Notes: generated by a model from the sequence alone, not told the origin. A stretch of DNA of 14,557 nucleotides from JBBRLG01 sp038231495 (GCA_038231495.1 JBBRLG010000117.1:1-14557); one strand, 5' to 3'. Shown: positions 7,639 through 14,557, counted from the stretch's first letter. Numbers and translations are program-made.

Positions 7639-8765
7639 CGGTATCCCTTCGGGGCGGGCGGGTACACTTTGGCGCGCAAGGCAAGGCCGCCGGTGACGAA
7701 CACCAACACCGCCACGACCGCGATGGCGACGAGCAACGGCAAGTTTGTTCCGTTCGCCACGGGTAGCGCGTTCGCGGTTTGGGGTTCTGGTTGGGCGGCG
7801 GGCAGCGGCACGCGGCGCTCGCGTTGCGGCGTCGGCTCCGGTTCGATGGCGTCGGGGTCGGTGAGCACCGCGTCCCAATCGGCCGCGATGAGCAGGTCGG
7901 TCCCCGGATTGAGCCGCTTGACCTGGCAGGAACAGGCGCCGCACAAAAACTGCCCGGCGTCCTTGAGGTTGTCCGCGTTGACGCCCTTGCCGATCAAGCC
8001 GTCCAGCACCCGACCGCGGCCGAATACGGGAAACAGGAGCGGTTCCGTCGGTGCGACCGCTTCCTTGAGGCTGCGCAGGAGCGACTGCACGAAGAAGCCT
8101 TCCGCGGCGTCGTTCCGCCGCACGCGCAATACGGACAACTTGACGGCCAACGGCAGCGTCGAGAGCAGACGCACTGTGTCGTCGGGGTCCGCGTCCGGCA
8201 GCTGCAACGTCTTCTCCAGTTTATGCAGGTCGGCGGCGACTTGCCCAACGATCCGGTCGTCGATATTCGCATCGCCGGTTTCCAGGTAAACCCAAACGAT
8301 CGCTGCCCCATTCATAATGCGGCGGGCGATCTCGTGCCGCGCCGGCGAATCGGTCAAGCGTTGCACCGTGTTCTCGTCCAACCGCCGCGACCACAGCGGG
8401 GTGCGGTCCTCGACGCTTGCGGGCGACCGGACGACGAGCCACGGTAGCTGGGCGTTGGTCTGCGTCTGCCACAGCCTCTGGTCGGCGTCACCGACCGGCC
8501 CCGCGAGATCGACGGTTTCGACGGCACACGGTGCGAGCGCATGGCGGCCTGCGCCGACCTTGCGCAATGACTGAACGAGTTTCGAATCGGCATCGTTCAG
8601 CGGACCGCGGTGAAAGACGGTGAGCGGGTAACGGTCTTCAGGCTGGTCGTTGCGCCAGCGTTCCAGGGCGTAACGGAACACGGGGATGTTACAGGCGCGA
8701 GCCTGCGACCCGGATGTGAGGACGAGGAAAGTGATCAGGTACAGCAGTGTGTTGCGAAGGAGCAT
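7635..8765 (-). CDS. Secreted, C-terminally anchored protein of unknown function
   Basis: 376 residues from the ATG at 8765, which has AGGTGG four bases upstream. A signal peptide (MLLRNTLLYLITFLVLTSG, then ARA at 22-24) precedes CNIPVFRYALERW; the Cys is not in a convincing lipobox. The body holds YPLTVFHRGPL (46-56), LPWLVVRSP (107-115), PVFGRGRVLDGLIGKGV (246-262) and a CGACSC cysteine cluster (275-280). A Pro-rich linker (about 305-335) leads to a C-terminal membrane segment (342-364) and a short tail. I recall similar CN-PVFRYALERW proteins in planctomycetes but know no function. An alternative ATG at 8792 would overlap the previous gene's stop codon (ATGA) and add nine residues. It is translationally coupled to the double ModA gene, suggesting a shared transport or sensing role. 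Confidence 0.75.
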   Translation of the reverse strand: MLLRNTLLYLITFLVLTSGSQARACNIPVFRYALERWRNDQPEDRYPLTVFHRGPLNDADSKLVQSLRKVGAGRHALAPCAVETVDLAGPVGDADQRLWQTQTNAQLPWLVVRSPASVEDRTPLWSRRLDENTVQRLTDSPARHEIARRIMNGAAIVWVYLETGDANIDDRIVGQVAADLHKLEKTLQLPDADPDDTVRLLSTLPLAVKLSVLRVRRNDAAEGFFVQSLLRSLKEAVAPTEPLLFPVFGRGRVLDGLIGKGVNADNLKDAGQFLCGACSCQVKRLNPGTDLLIAADWDAVLTDPDAIEPEPTPQRERRVPLPAAQPEPQTANALPVANGTNLPLLVAIAVVAVLVFVTGGLALRAKVYPPAPKGYR

Positions 8766-8788
8766 CAAGCCACCTGGCGGACCGCAAT

Positions 8789-9517
8789 TCATGCCGATGG
8801 AGCCGCTTCGAGGATCCTGCGCCAGCGCCGCGGCACCTGGGCGAAGGCCGCCTGATAGGTCGCTTCCAGGGGAACGTGGACACAGCCGTCCGGTTCCAAG
8901 AACAGCGGCATGTCCGGGAGGACGTCGCCCACGGCCAACGGCTGCACGTAAGCCTTGGTTGTCAGGGCGCACTCATAAGCCGCCACGGTGAGCGGCTTGC
9001 CGGTCGGCGGCTCAAACTGTTCGTCGGCTATCTCGTCCCAAAGGGCGGCGTGCAGTCCGTGCGGGTCGCGCTTCGTTGGGAGGAACAGGTCCAGCAGCAT
9101 CAGGTGAATACGGTGTTCGAGCAACTGGCAGCCCTTCGCAATCAATGCCCGGAAAGCGTTGCGGGAATCCTTATTTGCTGGAGAAATCACGTCAACGACC
9201 GCTACAATCCTGTCGTCGCTGACGTGGCGCACGACGATTGTGCTTTTCCTGCGCCGGTAGAACTCACCGACCGTCTCCGCCGTGGGGCGCTGCCGCGGCT
9301 GCGCGAGGAGTACGTTTCCCGAATCCTCTTCAAACCGTGAAGCCTTTGGGCAACTCAGAACATCGGGGCCAAACCCGGCGGTTTGTCGTTCGGCCATTGC
9401 GTAGTAATCCGGCGGCAACAGTTCGCCGTTCAGGGCGTGGTGAATTTCCGCGATCCACGAGTGATGGAAGTGCTGAAAAATGCCTGCCTCGACGCGCTTC
9501 CAGTCGTGAATCGGCAT
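8789..9517 (-). CDS. DUF4058-like protein
   Basis: 242 residues from the ATG at 9517, supported by a strong GGAGGTGA five bases upstream; the longer frame to 9571 has no such site. The N-terminus MPIHDWKRVEAGIFQHFHHSW and the stretches LLPPDYYAMAERQTAGFGPDV (33-53), IVAVVDVISPANK (104-116) and LLEHRIHLMLLDLF (132-145) match a family often annotated as DUF4058 in planctomycetes and cyanobacteria. The core is a predicted alpha/beta protein with no signal peptide, so it is probably cytoplasmic. No catalytic role is established. The 'VISPANK' strand is the most conserved-looking part. It heads the group ending in the ABC permease. Confidence 0.75.
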   Translation of the reverse strand: MPIHDWKRVEAGIFQHFHHSWIAEIHHALNGELLPPDYYAMAERQTAGFGPDVLSCPKASRFEEDSGNVLLAQPRQRPTAETVGEFYRRRKSTIVVRHVSDDRIVAVVDVISPANKDSRNAFRALIAKGCQLLEHRIHLMLLDLFLPTKRDPHGLHAALWDEIADEQFEPPTGKPLTVAAYECALTTKAYVQPLAVGDVLPDMPLFLEPDGCVHVPLEATYQAAFAQVPRRWRRILEAAPSA

Positions 9518-9553
9518 GGTTTCACCTCCCGACGCGGGGGAGCGACAGCCCTC

Positions 9554-9559
9554 ATTATA
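9554..9559 (-). promoter_or_regulatory. Candidate -10 box (TATAAT) for the DUF4058-like gene
   Basis: A perfect TATAAT reads toward the DUF4058-like gene 36 bases upstream of its ATG and just past the permease stop codon. The -35 position is weak (TTCCCG at 17 bases). If real, the group 9517-5291 has its own promoter and does not depend only on read-through from the amino acid permease. Confidence 0.4.
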
Positions 9560-9572
9560 ACCCCGTGCCACT

Positions 9573-11078
9573 TCAACGGGAACGCAAGCGCCACAGATAG
9601 TAAACCGGCACGCCGAGGACGACCAGCACCAGGCCCGGCCACGTCGTCATGGGGCGGTAGACTACCAACACGCCGATGATCGTTGCCGCGCCGACGATGT
9701 AGAGTGCCGGGATCACCGGATAGCCGAACGCCTTGTAGGGCCGCGGCGCGTTCGGCTGAGTGAGGCGCAAGCGGAAAATGCCGGCAATCGTCAGAATGTA
9801 AAAGAGCAACGCGGCGGAGATCACATAGTCGAGCAAGTCGCCGTACAGGTTGCCGTATTTACCGTCGGCATAGGTGCGTGGCAGGACGAGCAACGCCGCC
9901 CACACGCCCTGAATCAGCAGTCCCCACGCCGGCACGCGCGCACGATTCAACCGGCCCACACCCTTAAAAAACAGGCCGTCGCGTGCCATCGCGTAGTAGG
10001 TCCGTGCCCCGGCAAGGATCAAGCCGTTGTTGCAACCGAACGTCGAGACCATGATCGCCCCCGCCATCAGCGCGGCACCGAAGTCGGGGAAGATGTGCTG
10101 CAACGTCGCGGTGCCCACACGGTCCGACTCGGCCGTCTGGATTTTGTCCAGGGGCAGCGTCACCAGGTACGCCACGTTTGCCAGCAGGTAGAGCGTGATG
10201 ACCAAGCCGGTGCCGAGCGCCAGCGCCAGCGGAATGTTGCGCCGCGGCTGGCGGACCTCGCCCGCCGTGAACGTGATGTTGTTCCAGGCGTCCGACGAGA
10301 ATAGCGACCCCGTTTGTGACACGCACACCGCCACGAACAGACCGAACGCCGTCAGCGCGGTCAGGCCGCTCACGTTGTCGGTCGGGTGCGGTTCCCAGAA
10401 CGTGGCGAGGTTGCCATTAACGGCCGTCGCGTTGTAGCCGAGGAATAGCCCCAACACGATCAGCGCCAGCAGCGCCCCCGTCTTGGCCACGGTGAAAACG
10501 TTTTGAATGATCTTGCCGTAGTCCAGGCCGAGCATGTTCGTCGCCGTCAGCAACAGGATGAGCACGACACCGACCAGCTGGGCCGTGGACAGTGACACCG
10601 CATAGCCGGAGCCGGGGAAGAGATGAAGCGGCGCGATCAGGTAGTTGCTCTCGGAGATGCCGGGAATGAGGATGCCGCTGAAGCGCGCGAACGCCACGGC
10701 GACCGCCGCGATGGTGCCAGTCTGGATCACGAGGAACAGGGTCCAGCCGTAGAGGAAGCCCCACAAGGCCGAAAACGCCTCGCGCAGGTAGACGTACTGG
10801 CCCCCGGCCCGCGGCATCATCGCGGCCAACTCGCCGTACGACAGCGCTGCCGTTACGGTCAAGAGGCCGGTGACGATCCACGCCACGAGCAGAAAGCCGG
10901 GGCTGCCGATCAGCCGGGCCATGTCCGCCGAGACGAGGAAAATGCCCGACCCGATCATCGAGCCGACGACGACCATCGTGGCGTCGAACAGGCCGAGGCC
11001 GCGCTTGAATTCGGTGTCGAGGCCGTGGTCCTTGCTTTCTTCCGCTTCCTTGTCCGGGTACTGGTCGGAAGCCGCCAT
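9573..11078 (-). CDS. APC-superfamily amino acid permease (LAT-like)
   Basis: 501 residues with about 12 hydrophobic segments, the usual APC length. Segment 1 carries VVGSMIGSGIFLVS (37-50), whose GSGIF is the unwound substrate-binding helix of the family. Segments 2-3 carry SYGELAAMMPRAGGQYVYLREAF. The later loop SSDAWNNITFTAGEVRQPRRNIP is typical of the SLC7/LAT-like branch, supporting uptake or exchange of neutral or cationic amino acids at the inner membrane; the substrate is not defined. The N-terminus (residues 1-25) is highly charged. The ATG at 11078 is preferred (AGGA eight bases upstream) over an upstream in-frame start at 11129. Fifty-five bases separate its stop codon from the DUF4058-like ATG, so part of the downstream group could be co-transcribed. 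Confidence 0.92.
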   Translation of the reverse strand: MAASDQYPDKEAEESKDHGLDTEFKRGLGLFDATMVVVGSMIGSGIFLVSADMARLIGSPGFLLVAWIVTGLLTVTAALSYGELAAMMPRAGGQYVYLREAFSALWGFLYGWTLFLVIQTGTIAAVAVAFARFSGILIPGISESNYLIAPLHLFPGSGYAVSLSTAQLVGVVLILLLTATNMLGLDYGKIIQNVFTVAKTGALLALIVLGLFLGYNATAVNGNLATFWEPHPTDNVSGLTALTAFGLFVAVCVSQTGSLFSSDAWNNITFTAGEVRQPRRNIPLALALGTGLVITLYLLANVAYLVTLPLDKIQTAESDRVGTATLQHIFPDFGAALMAGAIMVSTFGCNNGLILAGARTYYAMARDGLFFKGVGRLNRARVPAWGLLIQGVWAALLVLPRTYADGKYGNLYGDLLDYVISAALLFYILTIAGIFRLRLTQPNAPRPYKAFGYPVIPALYIVGAATIIGVLVVYRPMTTWPGLVLVVLGVPVYYLWRLRSR

Positions 11079-11197
11079 AGCATTATCCTGGTGCCGGGGG
11101 TGGTGGATAAGGACTACAGTACACTCCAATTGGGCGGTTTGTACACTGCCAAATCGGCCGGTTCATTGTGCAAGCGTCTACTTTCCGGAGAGCCTTA
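11079..11197 (-). promoter_or_regulatory. Leader region of the amino acid permease with two GTACACT direct repeats
   Basis: The region between the permease ATG and the MITE holds two copies of GTACACT at 11119-11125 and 11141-11147, with starts 22 bases apart (about two helical turns). That spacing suits a dimeric regulator, but the repeats are short and may be chance. No clear -10/-35 pair was found. Nothing else is recognised here. Confidence 0.2.
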
Positions 11198-11205
11198 CAA
11201 CCTTT
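11198..11205. repeat. Left target-site duplication of the MITE
   Basis: CAACCTTT directly abuts the element's left end and is repeated exactly at 11449-11456. An 8-base duplication is characteristic of IS66-family transposition. Confidence 0.9.
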
Positions 11206-11448
11206 GTAACCGTTCACCGCGTTGTTGAAAACCAGCCAACCGTAGACAGGGCGCGCTATCCTTTCCGCGACGATCCATTCGTTTCGCGTGGCTTGAGAGC
11301 AAAGGAAACGAACTTTACTTCCGCAAGTGCTTATCGGGTATTCTCTTGGGGAAGTTCGTTTCCCCACCCCCTGACACACCCCCCCCTGGATTCTCTCCTG
11401 CCGTTGCTGTCCAATCATGTCCACTGCCCGCACCCGGTGAACGGTTAC
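11206..11448. mobile_element. Complete 243-base IS66-like MITE
   Basis: The element starts GTAACCGTTCACCG and ends CGGTGAACGGTTAC, perfect 14-base inverted ends, flanked by identical 8-base duplications. GTAA...TTAC ends and 8-base duplications fit the IS66 family. It is far too small for tnpA/tnpB/tnpC genes, so it must be moved by a transposase encoded elsewhere. A 12-base internal inverted repeat (GGAAACGAACTT, 11304-11315; AAGTTCGTTTCC, 11352-11363) could form a hairpin. Its last 73 bases recur at 1-72, so at least two copies exist. It lies between two divergent genes, 127 bases from the permease ATG and 88 bases from the FG-GAP gene ATG. Removing it and one duplication restores a continuous intergenic sequence. 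A frame on the minus strand is open through it (11451-11083), with no recognisable protein. Confidence 0.9.
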
Positions 11449-11456
11449 CAACCTTT
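11449..11456. repeat. Right target-site duplication of the MITE
   Basis: CAACCTTT, identical to 11198-11205, directly follows the element's terminal TTAC. Confidence 0.9.
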
Positions 11457-11536
11457 AAGCGCGAACGGCGGTGCCGCGATACCGCAAACCAATCCCGGTG
11501 CCCAATCGTATGAATGAATACGGAGGTATCCCGCTG

Positions 11537-13375
11537 ATGAAACGTCGTTTGCTCGTCTTCCTGGTTTCGGCCTCGGCTTTGTGTCTGGTGGCCTTTGTGC
11601 TCGTGACCGTCTCGTGCAACCAATCGACCGATCCCCGCAACGTGGTGGCCGCCACCGAGCCGGCGAAGGAAGCCACGGGGCCGCCCTTCTTCCGCGAGGT
11701 GACCGCGGACAGCGGCATCCATTTCACCTACGAGAACGGCGAAAAGGCCGAGAACTTCGCCATCCTCGAATCGCTCGGCGGCGGCATCGGCCTACTCGAT
11801 TACAACGGCGACGGCTTGCTCGATATTTTCATTCCCGGCGGCGGTTACTTCGCCGGCGACAACAAGCACGACATCCGCGGCCGGCCGTGCAAGTTGTACA
11901 AGAACCTCGGCAACTACCAGTTCAAAGACGTGACCAAGGAAGTCGGCCTCGAAGATTTCCCGTGGTTTTATTCGCACGGCGTCGCGATCGGCGACTACGA
12001 CCGTGACGGCTGGCCGGACATCTTGCTCACCGGCTGGGGCAAGGTCGCCCTGTTCCACAACGAACCGGTCGATCCGAACGACCCGGCCAAGGGCCGCAAG
12101 TTCGTGGACGTGACGGAAAAAGCGGGGCTGACCGGCATCACCTGGGCGACAAGCGCCGGCTGGGCGGACTTCGACGGCGACGGCTTTCCGGACCTGTACG
12201 TTTGCCAGTACGTCGACTGGTCCTTTGAAAAAAACCACCCCACGGACTGCAAGTACGACGGCAGTTCGCGCGACGTTTGCCCGCCCAAGAAATTCAGCGG
12301 CTTGCAGGGCAAGCTTTTCACCAATAACCAGAACGGCACCTTCACCGACCGGAGCAAGGAGGTCGGGCTAAATCCGGGCGGGCCGACCGCGAGCAAGAGC
12401 CTCGGCGTGCTGCTCGTGGCGATGCGCGGGCACGGCCGCGCCGACATCTACGTCGCCAACGACACAGTGCCGAAATTCCTCTACCAGAACCAGTGCGAGC
12501 CGGGCAAATTCCGGTTTTCCGAATTGGGTGTCCTGTGCGGCGCGACCTTGAGCGAGAGCGGCGAATCCAACGGCAGCATGGGCCAGGCGTGTGCCGACTG
12601 GGACGACAGCGGCAAGCCCGCGCTGTTCGTGACCAACTACCAAGGCGAGATGAACGCCCTCTACAAGAACCTTAGCACCGCCAAGAAAATCAGCTTCATT
12701 TACAACACGAAGCCGGCGGGGTTGGGAGCAATCGACCAGGTTTACGTCGGCTGGGGCTGCGGGTTTTTGGACCTGGACCATCACGGCTGGGAAGACCTGT
12801 TCTTCGCCAACGGCCACGCCATCCGCTTTCCCAAGGGGGCCGGCGTGACACGCAGCCAGCGGCCGATCCTCCTGCGCAACAGTCCCAACGAGGGCCGCGC
12901 AGAGCCGACGCGCGTCTTCAAGGAAATCTCCGCACGCGGTGGCGATTATTTTGACAAGCCGCACCAGGGGCGGGGCGTGGCCTTCGGCGACCTGACGAAC
13001 TCCGGTCGTATTGACCTTGTCGTCAGCCATCTGAACGAACCCGTGTCCGTGCTGCGCAACGTGGCGGACGTGGGCCAGAACCACTGGCTCGGCGTCGAGC
13101 TGGTGGGCAAGAACCACGCCGACGTGGTGGGGGCACGCGTGTCCGCGGTCGTCGGCGACCGGACGCTGACCCGGTTCGCGACCGGCGGCGGCAGCTACGC
13201 CTCGTCGGGCGACCGCCGACACGTTTTCGGCCTGGGCGACGCGGAGAAGGTGAGCCGCCTGTCAGTGCTGTGGCCCGACGGCAGTGAGGAACATTTCGAC
13301 AAGAACCTGGCGTTCGACAACTATTACCGCATAACGCAGGGGCAAGGAAAAGCCGAGGCGTTGCCGAAAAAGTGA
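11537..13375 (+). CDS. Exported FG-GAP/VCBS repeat protein with ASPIC/UnbV domain
   Basis: 612 residues from the ATG at 11537, which has GGAGGT nine bases upstream; an ATG at 11510 has no ribosome binding site. The N-terminus is basic then hydrophobic (about 5-25), ending VSC at C27, so it is a signal peptide, anchor or possible lipoprotein. FG-GAP blades with Ca-binding DxDxDG-like loops: DYNGDGLLD (88-96), DYDRDGWPD (153-161), DFDGDGFPD (211-219), DWDDSGKPA (354-362), DLDHHGWED (412-420) and DLTNSGRID (485-493). The C-terminal ASPIC/UnbV domain (about 515-590) holds NHWLGVELVGK, VGARV and WPDGSEEHF. The family (CRTAC1-like) is an extracellular or periplasmic beta-propeller, common in planctomycetes; its role is unknown. 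One blade is degenerate: LLVAMRGHGRADIYVANDT (292-310) lacks the expected acidic loop. The MITE lies in its promoter region. Confidence 0.9.
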   Translation: MKRRLLVFLVSASALCLVAFVLVTVSCNQSTDPRNVVAATEPAKEATGPPFFREVTADSGIHFTYENGEKAENFAILESLGGGIGLLDYNGDGLLDIFIPGGGYFAGDNKHDIRGRPCKLYKNLGNYQFKDVTKEVGLEDFPWFYSHGVAIGDYDRDGWPDILLTGWGKVALFHNEPVDPNDPAKGRKFVDVTEKAGLTGITWATSAGWADFDGDGFPDLYVCQYVDWSFEKNHPTDCKYDGSSRDVCPPKKFSGLQGKLFTNNQNGTFTDRSKEVGLNPGGPTASKSLGVLLVAMRGHGRADIYVANDTVPKFLYQNQCEPGKFRFSELGVLCGATLSESGESNGSMGQACADWDDSGKPALFVTNYQGEMNALYKNLSTAKKISFIYNTKPAGLGAIDQVYVGWGCGFLDLDHHGWEDLFFANGHAIRFPKGAGVTRSQRPILLRNSPNEGRAEPTRVFKEISARGGDYFDKPHQGRGVAFGDLTNSGRIDLVVSHLNEPVSVLRNVADVGQNHWLGVELVGKNHADVVGARVSAVVGDRTLTRFATGGGSYASSGDRRHVFGLGDAEKVSRLSVLWPDGSEEHFDKNLAFDNYYRITQGQGKAEALPKK

Positions 13376-13397
13376 CTCGTGGAGCCTCCGGCGGGTC

Positions 13398-13424
13398 GGA
13401 GCGCGGGCGGGACGCCCGCGCTCC
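13398..13424. terminator. Strong GC-rich palindrome, terminator or REP-like repeat
   Basis: A perfect 12-base stem (GGAGCGCGGGCG paired with CGCCCGCGCTCC) with a three-base loop lies 23 bases after the FG-GAP gene stop codon. No U-run follows, so it may stop transcription by another route, protect the mRNA end, or be a dispersed intergenic palindrome, which GC-rich planctomycete genomes often carry. No second copy is in this window. Confidence 0.55.
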
Positions 13425-13569
13425 CAAGGTCGAAGTGACACCCTGGCCGGCCCGAACGATACTATTGTTTTCCATTTCCGTGTGGTAAGATCGGGTTGTG
13501 CTGGTTCCTGTCCGTTATTTGTGACCGGGGTTGTCCTCGTTCTTCCTTTCCTCTCCGAGGGTCTGTCCC

Positions 13570-14499
13570 ATGCGGCTTCTCAAACTGTGGCGCAAAGATC
13601 GGGCCTTTACCCTGATCGAATTGTTGGTCGTCATCGCAATCATTGGCATCCTGATCGGCCTGCTGCTGCCGGCGGTGCAGAAAGTCCGGGAAGCGGCCGC
13701 CCGCATCCAGTGTACGAACAACCTCAAGCAAATTTCGCTGGCGGCCCACGGTTGCAACGACGCCCGCGGACAACTGCCTCCCCTCTACAGCGATACGCGC
13801 AACACCCGCGGGCCGTTCGCGAACACCACCGGCACGGTCTTTTTCTTTTTGCTTCCCTTCCTGGAGCAGGAGCCATTGTTCAAGCAGGGGGCCAACGGCA
13901 CCAACGTGTACGCCAATAACGTCCACATCTTCCCGCTCAAAGTTTTCCAGTGCCCGACGGACGGGACGTTTACCAACGGCATTCTCGACCCCAACAACCC
14001 GTGGGCCATCGGCACCTATGCCGCCAACTACCAGGTCTTTGGCGATCCAAGCGCCGGCGCGGTGGACACGAGCGAAGCCGGCAACGCCCGGATTGGCTCG
14101 TCGTTCCCCGACGGCACGACCAACACCGTGATGTTCGCCGAGAAGGTCGGGAAGTGCGGCGGCTACGGCAGCCTGGTTTTCCACGGCTCCTGGTCGCCCA
14201 ACTGGCAAGCGACCTTCGCGGTCGGCAACAAACAAGGCACGCAAGGCTACCTGTTCAGCGACGAACCCTGGAATTATCCCGGCAAGGTAGGGGCCGCGTC
14301 CAAGTTCCAGGTGACGCCGCGTCCTTACAACACCAACAACTGCGACCCGACCGTGGCCAGCACCACCCACTTTAGCGGCATTCAGGTCGGCCTGGCGGAC
14401 GGCAGCGTGCGCAGTGTGAATGGCAGCATCAACGCCCTCACCTGGTGGTACGCCCTGACGCCCGACGGCGGCGAACCCATGCCCGGAGATTGGAATTAA
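13570..14499 (+). CDS. DUF1559 protein with type IV pilin-like N-terminus
   Basis: 309 residues from the ATG at 13570, with GAGGG eight bases upstream. The N-terminus has a short basic leader, then a prepilin-type signal AFTLIELLVVIAIIGILIGLLLPAVQ (12-37), with Glu at +5 of the mature protein but Ala instead of the usual Gly before the cleavage site. The REAAARIQCTNNLKQISLA stretch follows, as in DUF1559 proteins. The C-terminus has the family's H-X9-DG signature (HFSGIQVGLADG) and a WWYALTPDGGE ending. These proteins are strongly expanded in planctomycetes and are presumed to be exported pseudopilins; no function is established. It has its own spacing from the upstream gene (194 bases) and is probably a separate transcription unit. 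Confidence 0.95.
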   Translation: MRLLKLWRKDRAFTLIELLVVIAIIGILIGLLLPAVQKVREAAARIQCTNNLKQISLAAHGCNDARGQLPPLYSDTRNTRGPFANTTGTVFFFLLPFLEQEPLFKQGANGTNVYANNVHIFPLKVFQCPTDGTFTNGILDPNNPWAIGTYAANYQVFGDPSAGAVDTSEAGNARIGSSFPDGTTNTVMFAEKVGKCGGYGSLVFHGSWSPNWQATFAVGNKQGTQGYLFSDEPWNYPGKVGAASKFQVTPRPYNTNNCDPTVASTTHFSGIQVGLADGSVRSVNGSINALTWWYALTPDGGEPMPGDWN

Positions 14500-14500
14500 A

Positions 14501-14524
14501 GGTCGTGCAACGAGAGCACGAACC
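14501..14524 (+). terminator. Candidate terminator hairpin after the DUF1559 gene
   Basis: GGTCGTGC and GCACGAACC pair with one bulged A around a seven-base loop, starting two bases after the stop codon. Only a weak T-rich stretch follows (GTCTTGG). It is plausible as a transcript end, but weak. The remaining 33 bases of the window hold nothing recognisable. Confidence 0.4.
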
Positions 14525-14557
14525 GTCTTGGCAATCCCGGAGCGGAATCCACCCGAG

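Noticed and set aside
7639..7944. N-terminal extension of the double ModA frame
   Set aside because: Arg-rich sequence overlapping the upstream gene in another frame; the ATG at 7638 has a ribosome binding site, a 4-base overlap and a membrane segment directly after it.
1..11448. Composite transposon made of two MITE copies carrying the genes between them
   Set aside because: The complete copy has its own matching duplication on both sides (CAACCTTT), and the left copy abuts GAAAAAGA, so they are independent insertions, not the ends of one mobile unit.
12368..13222. Minus-strand frame of 284 codons within the FG-GAP gene
   Set aside because: Antisense shadow; the plus-strand frame encodes recognisable FG-GAP and ASPIC/UnbV motifs.

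Overview
The window looks like a piece of a GC-rich chromosome from a planctomycete, most likely of the Gemmata group (Gemmataceae). This rests on family content, not on a marker gene. It has a Ser/Thr kinase with TPRs beside an ECF sigma factor, a pilin-like DUF1559 protein, an FG-GAP/ASPIC-UnbV protein, and a secreted protein and a small antitoxin of types I associate with planctomycetes. No rRNA, tRNA or CRISPR array was seen.

Layout, left to right. Positions 1-320 hold a minus-strand type II toxin-antitoxin locus. The antitoxin (320-102) is intact. The PIN-type toxin starting at 105 keeps only 11 codons before it runs into the end of a small IS66-like non-autonomous element (MITE) at 72-1. 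Positions 409-5188 hold three minus-strand genes: a HAD phosphatase, an ECF sigma factor and a 1071-residue membrane-anchored kinase with TPRs. The sigma-kinase pair looks like one signalling unit. Positions 5291-11078 hold five minus-strand genes: an APC amino acid permease, a DUF4058-like protein, a secreted and C-terminally anchored protein of unknown function, a membrane-anchored protein with two tandem ModA-like binding domains, and a ModB-like permease. The last three are joined by 4-base overlaps, and a 4-base overlap with the DUF4058-like gene is also possible. No ATPase subunit is present.

Positions 11079-11536 are a divergent intergenic region that contains a complete 243-base copy of the same element. 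It has 14-base inverted ends (GTAA...TTAC) and a perfect 8-base target duplication. On the plus strand follow an exported FG-GAP/ASPIC-UnbV protein and a DUF1559 pilin-like protein, separated by a strong GC-rich palindrome.

The two most interesting signals are the MITE family, caught once with a perfect target duplication and once inside a toxin gene, and the compact operon pairing an unknown secreted protein with a tandem ModA fusion and a permease that has no ATPase nearby.
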